Shown here one piece after another: positions 7,541 through 11,963 of a stretch of 11,963 nucleotides of DNA. Where the stretch lies: contig CALBJG010000164.1 of NCBI GenBank assembly GCA_937892865.1, positions 1 through 11,963 of the forward strand, read 5' to 3'. Source of the DNA: an uncultured Clostridia bacterium (lineage in GTDB: Bacteria; Bacillota; Clostridia; Oscillospirales; Oscillospiraceae). The first letter of the stretch is position 1, and each line of letters opens with the position of its first letter. The notes below the pieces were generated by a model, which had not been told where the DNA came from, did no database searches, and worked only from the letters and a program-made list of their open reading frames with translations. Both the position numbers and the translations under genes were made by a program.

Positions 7541-9706
7541 ATGACATCAATTGTGGAAACGCTGTCCCAGGAACTGGGACAAAAACAACAATATGTGGAA
7601 AATGTCATTGCGCTTTTGGACGAGGGAAATACCATTCCTTTTATTGCCCGTTACCGTAAAGAGATGCATGGCGCAATGGATGATACAACACTTCGCAACT
7701 TGGAGACTCGTTTGAATTATCTGCGAAATCTCCAGCAGCGAAAAGAGGAGATCATTAACGCTATCGATTCCCAAGGAAAATTGACAGAGGAATTGAGCGC
7801 AGCGATCCAAGCCGCTTCGACATTGGCAGAGGCAGAAGACTTGTATCGTCCCTATAAACAAAAGCGCCGCACCCGCGCAACTGTTGCTAAGGAAAAAGGT
7901 TTGGAGCCCCTTGCTCTTGCAATTTTTGCCCAAACCGGAGAAGATCCCGCAACATTGGCAGCAGATTATATTGACCCGGAAAAGGGCGTTGAAACGCTGG
8001 AAGACGCTTTGGCAGGCGCATCGGATATAATTGCGGAAATGATCTCTGATGATGCGGATATTCGTAAGGCGCTGCGTTTAAAAATGGAGCGAAGCGCCAT
8101 TATGACAGTAAAAGCGGAAGATCCGGAAAATGACAGCGTTTACCGCCTTTACTACGACTTTACTACACCGGTGTCCCGTCTGCTAAACCATCAGATATTG
8201 GCAATCAACCGCGGTGAAAAGGAAGGCTTTCTCAATGTGTCTATTATATTGCCCGGGGCTGAAGGCTCTGCCCTTGTATGCCGAGGCGCGTTGAAACCCA
8301 CCGCCAATGTATCTGCTTTTGTTCGTGCTGCCGCTGAAGATGCTTATACCCGGCTTATCGCGCCCAGCGCGGAACGGGAATTGCGCAGCACTTTAACAGA
8401 CCGGGCAGGGGAGTCTGCCATTGCGAACTTTGCTTTGAATTTGAAACCGCTGTTGATGCAGCGCCCGGTGAAAGGTTTTGTAACAATGGGCTTGGATCCC
8501 GGATACCGGAACGGATGTAAAGTTGCCGTTGTCGATGGTACCGGCCGTGTTCTGGACACTTCTGTTGTTTATCCTACTTTCTCAGATCGGAAGAAAACGG
8601 AAGCCATCGAGATATTGTCCAGAATGATCCGGAAACACGGCGTTAAACATATCGCCATCGGTAATGGTACTGCTTCCCGGGAAACAGAGGCAATGACCGT
8701 TGAAATGCTGAGAAATCTTCCCGGTGTCAGTTATATGATCGTGAATGAAGCGGGCGCGTCTGTTTATTCTGCGTCCAAACTGGCGGCTGAGGAGTTCCCG
8801 GAATACGATGTCAATTTGAGAAGCGCAGTTTCTATTGCCCGTCGTTTGCAAGATCCTCTTGCGGAACTTGTGAAGATCGATCCCAAGGCCATTGGCGTAG
8901 GTCAATATCAACACGATTGCTCCCAGAAACGGCTTGATGAGGCTCTGGGCGGCGTCGTGGAGGATTGCGTCAACGCTGTCGGCGTAGATGTAAACACCGC
9001 TTCTGCAAGTTTGCTGCAGCAAGTCTCCGGTCTGAATGGCACAACTGCAAAAAATGTAGTTGCATACCGTGAAGAGAACGGCGCTTTTACGGCAAGAAAT
9101 CAACTGAAGAAAGTTCCCAAATTAGGACCGAAAGCCTACGAACAGTGTGCAGGTTTCCTTCGCGTTCCAGAGAGCAAGGAAATTCTTGACAATACCGGTG
9201 TTCATCCGGAATCCTACGATGCTGCGGAGAAATTGTTGACCCTTTGCGGTTACAGCAAAAAAGATGTGACAGCCGGTGAAATTTCTGAACTGGCAGAGCG
9301 TTTTGCAGAATTTGGACCGGAAAAGGCCGCGGAATTCTGTGGTGTAGGTGTACCCACACTGGAAGATGTGGTGAAGGAATTGCTGAAACCCGGTCGTGAT
9401 CCCCGGGATGATCTGCCCGCGCCGATCCTTCGTACAGATGTTCTGGAAATGAAGGATCTGAAACCTGGTATGGTTCTGTCCGGAACAGTACGAAATGTGA
9501 TTGACTTTGGCGTGTTTGTGGATATTGGTGTCCACCAGGACGGCCTTGTGCATATTTCTCAAGTCTGCAATCGCAAACTCCGTCATCCGTCTGAAGTGCT
9601 GAAAGTTGGAGATATTGTAAAAGTGGGCGTGCTGGAAGTGGATGAAAAACGCAAGCGCATTAGCCTTACCATGAAAAATCTTCCCAAGGAAGTGGCAGAA
9701 AACTAA
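7541..9706 (+). CDS. tex: Tex family S1 RNA-binding transcription accessory protein
   Basis: A 721-residue protein when started at ATG 7541, close to the usual Tex length. Tex is a conserved cytoplasmic nucleic-acid-binding protein related to eukaryotic Spt6 and linked to transcription and RNA metabolism. Domains in order: an N-terminal helical region with the hallmark LLDEGNTIPFIARYRKE (about 25-41); a YqgF/RNase H-like domain from about 310 (VTMGLDPGYRNGCKVAVVD); helix-hairpin-helix motifs at about 470-545 (VNTASASLLQQVSGL, KVPKLGPKAYEQCAGFLRV); and an S1 domain at about 640-711 (GMVLSGTVRNVIDFGVFVDI). The start at 7541 is chosen because GGAGG at 7528-7532 has ideal spacing and the protein then begins as in homologues; an in-frame TTG at 7484 lies within the promoter. 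It is single-gene, with its own terminator. Confidence 0.96.
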   Translation: MTSIVETLSQELGQKQQYVENVIALLDEGNTIPFIARYRKEMHGAMDDTTLRNLETRLNYLRNLQQRKEEIINAIDSQGKLTEELSAAIQAASTLAEAEDLYRPYKQKRRTRATVAKEKGLEPLALAIFAQTGEDPATLAADYIDPEKGVETLEDALAGASDIIAEMISDDADIRKALRLKMERSAIMTVKAEDPENDSVYRLYYDFTTPVSRLLNHQILAINRGEKEGFLNVSIILPGAEGSALVCRGALKPTANVSAFVRAAAEDAYTRLIAPSAERELRSTLTDRAGESAIANFALNLKPLLMQRPVKGFVTMGLDPGYRNGCKVAVVDGTGRVLDTSVVYPTFSDRKKTEAIEILSRMIRKHGVKHIAIGNGTASRETEAMTVEMLRNLPGVSYMIVNEAGASVYSASKLAAEEFPEYDVNLRSAVSIARRLQDPLAELVKIDPKAIGVGQYQHDCSQKRLDEALGGVVEDCVNAVGVDVNTASASLLQQVSGLNGTTAKNVVAYREENGAFTARNQLKKVPKLGPKAYEQCAGFLRVPESKEILDNTGVHPESYDAAEKLLTLCGYSKKDVTAGEISELAERFAEFGPEKAAEFCGVGVPTLEDVVKELLKPGRDPRDDLPAPILRTDVLEMKDLKPGMVLSGTVRNVIDFGVFVDIGVHQDGLVHISQVCNRKLRHPSEVLKVGDIVKVGVLEVDEKRKRISLTMKNLPKEVAEN

Positions 9707-9711
9707 TTTAG

Positions 9712-9746
9712 AAAGCAGGACTGCAATTTGTAGTCCTGCTTTTCTT
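9712..9746 (+). terminator. Rho-independent terminator of tex
   Basis: An 11-base-pair stem (9712-9722 with 9732-9742) with a nine-base loop, followed by a T-rich exit (TTTTCTT). It begins six bases after the tex stop codon. Its T-tract overlaps the -35 box of the following tRNA promoter, so the two genes are packed tightly but transcribed separately. Confidence 0.9.
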
Positions 9747-9773
9747 GACTTTTCCATAACAAAATGGTATAGT
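9745..9773 (+). promoter_or_regulatory. Promoter of tRNA-Ser(UGA)
   Basis: The -35 box TTGACT (9745-9750) and -10 box TATAGT (9768-9773) are 17 bases apart, and TGG precedes the -10 box (extended -10). The predicted start near 9780 is only a few bases before the mature tRNA 5' end at 9784, giving a very short leader. Confidence 0.88.
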
Positions 9774-9783
9774 AATCTACAAT

Positions 9784-9872
9784 GGAGAGATGTCCGAGCG
9801 GTTTAAGGAGCTAGTCTTGAAAACTAGTGATACCGAAAGGTACCGTGGGTTCGAATCCCACTCTCTCCGCCA
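9784..9872 (+). tRNA. tRNA-Ser (anticodon UGA)
   Basis: A complete 89-base tRNA with encoded CCA. The acceptor stem GGAGAGA (9784-9790) pairs with TCTCTCC (9862-9868), followed by discriminator G and CCA (9870-9872). The anticodon arm CTAGT-CTTGAAA-ACTAG places UGA at positions 34-36, reading UCA and related serine codons. A long variable arm with stem TACC/GGTA and a GAAA loop is characteristic of class II tRNAs; with G73 it points to serine. The T-arm is GTGGG-TTCGAAT-CCCAC. It has its own promoter and terminator. Its 3' end is partly duplicated 156 bases downstream. Confidence 0.97.
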
Positions 9873-9928
9873 AAAAGAGACCACGCCATTCGGCGTGGTC
9901 TCTTTTTGTATGAGTGGGATTCGAATGA
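9861..9928 (+). repeat. Direct repeat copy 1: tRNA-Ser 3' end plus terminator
   Basis: A 68-base unit comprising the last 12 bases of tRNA-Ser, its terminator and a flank containing GAGTGGGATTCGAA. It is matched at an offset of 156 bases by copy 2 (10017-10084) with six differences, all transitions. The flank at 9912-9925 is also an exact reverse complement of 9850-9863 in the tRNA T-arm. Confidence 0.9.
9872..9907 (+). terminator. Terminator of tRNA-Ser
   Basis: A perfect 16-base-pair stem (9872-9887 with 9892-9907) with an ATTC loop, built of AAAAAGAGACCACGCC and its complement, ending in five T. The A-run side makes it able to work in both directions. It starts at the last base of the tRNA CCA end. 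Confidence 0.93.
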
Positions 9929-9935
9929 TTTAAAT

Positions 9936-10003
9936 GCAACGCGGATGAGCGTTGCCGACATCGGCTTGACGATGTCGAACATCAATTTTTACAAAGTAAA
10001 AAT
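9936..10003. other. Three packed hairpins between the duplicated tRNA-end modules
   Basis: Three consecutive inverted repeats fill 68 bases. Hairpin A is GCAACGC-GGATGA-GCGTTGC (9936-9955). Hairpin B follows with no gap: CGACATCG-GCTTGA-CGATGTCG (9956-9977). Hairpin C is ATTTTTAC-AAA-GTAAAAAT (9985-10003). A competing hairpin GATGT-CGA-ACATC (9971-9983) excludes B. I see no gene here; it may be a dispersed palindromic repeat or a structured RNA. No family is recognised. Confidence 0.6.
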
Positions 10004-10016
10004 GCAAACGAAGCCC

Positions 10017-10084
10017 CTCTCTCCGCCAAAAAGAGACCACGCCATCCGGCGCGGTCTCTTTTTGTACGGGTGGGATTCAAATAA
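10017..10084 (+). repeat. Direct repeat copy 2: tRNA-Ser 3' end remnant plus terminator-like hairpin
   Basis: This copy starts with CTCTCTCCGCCA, the last 12 bases of a tRNA-Ser, but the rest of the tRNA is absent upstream. The hairpin 10028-10043 with 10048-10063 follows, then GGGTGGGATTCAAA (10068-10081), an inverted T-arm-like piece. A10039 faces C10052 on the plus strand, a mismatch; on the minus strand this becomes a G-U pair, so the stem is intact only there. Confidence 0.88.
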
Positions 10085-10109
10085 TAAAAAGTGTATGGTA
10101 GCATATTGT

Positions 10110-10128
10110 TATTTTTCAAATAAAAATA
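10110..10128. promoter_or_regulatory. AT-rich palindrome abutting the ald -35 box
   Basis: The inverted repeat TATTTTT-CAAAT-AAAAATA ends one base before the ald -35 box. It may be an operator or an UP-like element that stimulates polymerase binding. Nothing identifies a specific regulator. Confidence 0.4.
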
Positions 10129-10157
10129 TTGCAATGAAACAAATTTAGTGCTAAAAT
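10129..10157 (+). promoter_or_regulatory. Promoter of ald
   Basis: The -35 box TTGCAA (10129-10134) and -10 box TAAAAT (10152-10157) are separated by 17 bases. The predicted start near 10164 leaves a leader of about 27 bases before the ATG at 10191. A GTG at 10158, in frame with ald, lies directly after the -10 box and so is not a usable start. Confidence 0.75.
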
Positions 10158-10190
10158 GTGGAGGTAACCCAAAACAAAGGAGCGATTATT

Positions 10191-11306
10191 ATGAAAATTG
10201 GTTGTCCGAAAGAAATTAAGCCGCAGGAAGGTCGCGTTGGTTTAACTCCTGCAGGCGCAGACGCGTTGGTACGCGCCGGTCACCAAGTTTATGTTGAACA
10301 AAATGCCGGCATTGAAAGCGGCTTCACAGATGCAGAGTATGCTCAGGTTGGCGCTGAGATTATGGCAGCCCCTGAAGATATTTATGCGATTGCTGATATG
10401 ATCATTAAAGTCAAGGAGCCTCTTGCACCTGAGTATGATCTTCTTCGCGAGGGTCAGATCCTCTTTACTTATTTGCACTTGGCACCGGACCCCGGTCAGA
10501 CACAGGCGTTGCTTCGCAAAAAAGTCACGGCAATTGCTTATGAAACGGTTCAACTTGCAGATGGTACGCTGCCGCTGCTGGCACCTATGAGTGAAGTTGC
10601 CGGTCGCTTGTCTGTGCAGATCGGCGCAAATCTACTGGAATCCAGCAATGGTGGCAGAGGTATTCTGCTTGGCGGTGTTACCGGTGTTGAGAAGGCGAAC
10701 GTTGTGATCGTTGGCGGCGGTAATGTTGGCCTGAATGCCGCAAAGGCAGCATCTGGTTTTGGCGCGAATGTTACTATTTTAGATCTGAACATCAAACGCC
10801 TTTCCTATTTGGATGACATTTTTGGCGGAAGAGTGCAGACGCTGCTTTCCAACCCTTATAATATTGCAAGAGTGGTAAAAGAGGCAGATTTGGTTATTGG
10901 CTGTGTACTGATCCCCGGCGGCAGAACACCGAAACTGGTCACAGAGCAGATGGTGCAATCTATGCGCCCCGGCACTGTGCTTGTGGACGTTGCCATTGAC
11001 CAAGGCGGTTCTATTGAGACCATCGACAGAATCACGACTCACGAACATCCTTACTTTGTCAAACACGGCGTACTTCACTACTCTGTTGCTAATATGCCTG
11101 GCGCAGTGCCCAGAACATCTACTTTGGCGCTGACCGGCTCAACCCTGCCTTACGCATTGAAAATTGCCAATATGGGCGCAGAGGCAGCCTGCAAGGCAGA
11201 TCCTGCTCTGCTGAAGGGTTTGAATACCTATAAGGGTCATCTGACCTTTAAGGCAGTTGCCGAAGCTCAGAATCTGGAATACACCGACCCTGCAACTTTG
11301 CTATAA
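10191..11306 (+). CDS. ald: Alanine dehydrogenase
   Basis: A 371-residue cytoplasmic NAD-dependent alanine dehydrogenase, interconverting L-alanine and pyruvate plus ammonia. Family residues are in register: substrate-binding Arg15, Lys75 and His96, and catalytic Asp270. The Rossmann motif GGGNVG is at 175-180, with Asp198 at the end of the second strand, as expected for NAD rather than NADP. The N-terminus MKIGCPKEIKPQEGRVGLTP and the NMPGAVPRTST segment (301-311) are hallmarks. The start at 10191 is preferred over an in-frame GTG at 10158 because AAAGGAG at 10176-10182 is well spaced and the protein then starts exactly as homologues do. It is transcribed alone from its own promoter and ends at a strong hairpin. 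In an amino-acid-fermenting anaerobe it could serve nitrogen or redox balance, which is inference. Confidence 0.97.
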   Translation: MKIGCPKEIKPQEGRVGLTPAGADALVRAGHQVYVEQNAGIESGFTDAEYAQVGAEIMAAPEDIYAIADMIIKVKEPLAPEYDLLREGQILFTYLHLAPDPGQTQALLRKKVTAIAYETVQLADGTLPLLAPMSEVAGRLSVQIGANLLESSNGGRGILLGGVTGVEKANVVIVGGGNVGLNAAKAASGFGANVTILDLNIKRLSYLDDIFGGRVQTLLSNPYNIARVVKEADLVIGCVLIPGGRTPKLVTEQMVQSMRPGTVLVDVAIDQGGSIETIDRITTHEHPYFVKHGVLHYSVANMPGAVPRTSTLALTGSTLPYALKIANMGAEAACKADPALLKGLNTYKGHLTFKAVAEAQNLEYTDPATLL

Positions 11307-11315
11307 AATATAGAG

Positions 11316-11345
11316 CAAAGCCACCACAAAATTGTGGTGGCTTTG
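11316..11345 (+). terminator. Terminator of ald
   Basis: A 12-base-pair stem (11316-11327 with 11334-11345) with a six-base AAAATT loop whose AA and TT can pair further, followed by TTGATATTT. It begins nine bases after the ald stop codon. Confidence 0.85.
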
Positions 11346-11380
11346 TTGATATTTAAATCCAACTTTTCTTAACAATATCA

Positions 11381-11412
11381 AAAAAACACCATCCGGAAGG
11401 ATGGCGTTTTTT
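11381..11412 (-). terminator. Terminator-like hairpin downstream of the tRNA remnant
   Basis: Arms 11381-11394 and 11399-11412 flank a GGAA loop, with a run of six A on one side and six T on the other. On the plus strand A11388 faces C11405, a mismatch; on the minus strand the pair is G-U, so the stem is complete there and exits into a T-rich run. It directly follows the CCA end of the minus-strand tRNA remnant, as in the intact tRNA-Ser locus. Confidence 0.8.
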
Positions 11413-11434
11413 GGCGGAGTGAGAGAGATTTGAA
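11412..11434 (-). pseudogene. tRNA-Ser-like 3' end remnant
   Basis: Read on the minus strand this 23-base piece has a T-loop (TTCAAAT), T-stem 3' strand (CTCTC), acceptor 3' strand (TCACTCC), discriminator G and CCA. It matches the last 23 bases of the tRNA-Ser at 9784-9872 at 19 positions. The bases that should complete the T-stem (11435-11439) do not pair, and no anticodon or D arm lies beyond, so the 5' two thirds of the tRNA are missing. It may be an attachment-site half left by an integrative element. Confidence 0.65.
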
Positions 11435-11509
11435 TTTCGAGGAGTTTCTACTTTTTATAACCAAAGTTAGCATTTTGCCACCATATTTTGTAGTTTCCCG
11501 AACTTTATT

Positions 11510-11537
11510 AACCACCTAAAACCACCTCGAACCACCT
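11510..11537. repeat. Three AACCACCT direct repeats with 10-base period
   Basis: AACCACCT occurs at 11510-11517, 11520-11527 and 11530-11537, each unit separated by exactly two bases. A related GCCACCA lies at 11477-11483. The helical-turn spacing suggests a protein bound along one face of the DNA. Their position about 75 bases inside the truncated tRNA end resembles integrase arm-type sites, but no integrase gene is in the window. Confidence 0.7.
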
Positions 11538-11637
11538 ATTGCCAGCCCCATAAGGGAAAAATAAAACTGCCACATAGTAGGTACACGAAATTGATGTTTA
11601 TTAGATAACAGTGAGAAGAAAAATATTGAAATAATTT

Positions 11638-11673
11638 ACTGGGGACCAATCGCTATTGTGGTTGGTCCCCAGT
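11638..11673 (-). terminator. Terminator of the EcfT-like gene
   Basis: A 12-base-pair stem (11638-11649 with 11662-11673, core CTGGGGACCAA) with a 12-base loop, located 18 bases beyond the stop codon of the minus-strand gene at 11692. The minus-strand exit AAATTATTTC is moderately U-rich. Confidence 0.8.
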
Positions 11674-11691
11674 TCAAGTTGTTTCATATTC

Positions 11692-11963
11692 TTACAGTAC
11701 TTTTCTTGCTTTCCAGAAGCGGTATTCCGTCCACAATTCCAATCCCAAAGGCATCAGACAAAAGACGGCATAACCGGCATAGAACAGGTAGGACATAGCA
11801 GTAATCGGGTTCATAATGATCCGGGGATCGTATAGGATATCTGTTTGCTTCAGCATGACCGCCATAAAAATCACAGTCAAGCAGGCAAAGTTACCCACCA
11901 CATAGGCTCGGTCCCGGTTGTCAAAGCGATAGATGGAAAAAGCCTTTCTGCCCCGCAGGGAAC
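11692..11963 (-). CDS. Probable EcfT-type ECF transporter membrane protein, C-terminal end (5' end outside the window)
   Basis: The frame stays open to the window edge, so this is the last 89 residues of a longer protein; an internal GTG at 11901 is not a likely start. The visible part begins SLRGRKAFSIYRFDNRDRAY, then a hydrophobic segment (VGNFACLTVIFMAVML), the short YDPRI stretch, a second hydrophobic segment (MSYLFYAGYAVFCLMPLGLEL) and a basic tail (RFWKARKVL). The YRF-x-RD motif followed by two membrane helices, with YDPRI between them and a charged E-x-R-x-W-like tail, resembles the C-terminus of energy-coupling factor transmembrane proteins (EcfT/CbiQ family), which join ATPases to a vitamin- or metal-binding S subunit. 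The coupling motifs lie outside the window, so this is a moderate call; another polytopic membrane protein is possible. Confidence 0.55.
   Translation of the reverse strand, partial: SLRGRKAFSIYRFDNRDRAYVVGNFACLTVIFMAVMLKQTDILYDPRIIMNPITAMSYLFYAGYAVFCLMPLGLELWTEYRFWKARKVL

Larger units (their letters stand above)
9873..10190. other. Intergenic region between tRNA-Ser and ald
   Basis: A 318-base stretch without a credible gene. It holds the tRNA terminator, two copies of the 68-base module, the three-hairpin segment, and from about 10100 the AT-rich palindrome and promoter of ald. A short open frame at 9906-10148 runs across these repeats and hairpins and has no ribosome binding site; I do not regard it as coding. 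Confidence 0.75.
11307..11691. other. Intergenic region between ald and the EcfT-like gene
   Basis: A 385-base stretch with no credible gene. From left to right it holds the ald terminator, a second terminator-like hairpin (11381-11412), a tRNA-Ser-like 3' end on the minus strand (11412-11434), three AACCACCT repeats (11510-11537), an AT-rich part with nothing recognisable (about 11540-11637), and the terminator of the minus-strand gene (11638-11673). Confidence 0.75.

Noticed and set aside
9906..10148. Open frame of 80 codons between tRNA-Ser and ald
   Set aside because: It starts within the inverted T-arm copy, runs through the terminator repeats and three hairpins, has no ribosome binding site and an improbable protein composition. 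It follows from the repeat rather than from coding.
10158..10190. GTG at 10158 as the start of ald
   Set aside because: It lies directly after the -10 box, before the expected transcription start, and would add 11 residues not seen in alanine dehydrogenases.
10085..10190. Possible riboswitch upstream of ald
   Set aside because: The leader after the predicted transcription start is only about 27 bases, too short for any known aptamer.
11510..11537. AACCACCT repeats as a CRISPR fragment or replication iterons
   Set aside because: Units of eight bases with two-base gaps are far too short for CRISPR, and no replication gene or AT-rich unwinding element with DnaA boxes is nearby.

Overview
The window reads as the chromosome of a low-to-mid-GC Gram-positive anaerobe, most likely a gut Clostridia member of the Oscillospirales/Ruminococcaceae type. 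The evidence is indirect: strong AGGAGG-type ribosome binding sites, SigA-type promoters, a DUF4317 protein, a cytidylate-kinase-like protein of the kind common in Clostridia, a Thr/Pro/Glu-rich linker on a membrane-anchored protein, and the recA-recX-rimO-pgsA order. No complete mobile element, CRISPR array or phage gene was found; most of the window is ordinary core genome.

Layout. (1) Bases 1-4702, plus strand: one compact run of recA (3' end only), recX, rimO, pgsA, a DUF4317 gene and a small multi-pass membrane protein. Genes overlap or sit within 15 bases of each other, so they probably form one transcript. It ends at a bidirectional hairpin at 4704-4736. (2) 4749-7371, minus strand: a cytidylate-kinase-like gene with a perfect SigA consensus promoter, and a membrane-anchored extracytoplasmic beta-propeller protein with its own promoter and terminator. 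(3) 7484-9746, plus: tex, divergent from the propeller gene, with promoter and terminator. (4) 9745-9907: tRNA-Ser(UGA) with its own promoter and terminator. (5) 9861-10084: a 68-base duplication of the tRNA 3' end plus terminator, with three packed hairpins between the two copies. (6) 10129-11345: alanine dehydrogenase with promoter and terminator. (7) 11346-11691: a non-coding stretch holding a second terminator, a 23-base tRNA-Ser-like 3' end on the minus strand and three 10-base-period AACCACCT repeats. (8) 11692 to the edge, minus: the C-terminal end of a probable ECF-transporter EcfT-type protein.

The core genes cover homologous recombination (RecA and its modulator RecX), ribosomal protein S12 modification (RimO), phosphatidylglycerol synthesis (PgsA), transcription/RNA-linked Tex, and alanine/pyruvate interconversion (Ald). 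The most unusual part is 9850-11540. Pieces of tRNA-Ser 3' ends joined to terminators recur there three times, once intact and twice as remnants. One remnant lies beside repeats that look like integrase arm-type sites. I read this as a scar of site-specific integration and/or recombination at tRNA 3' ends; this is inference.
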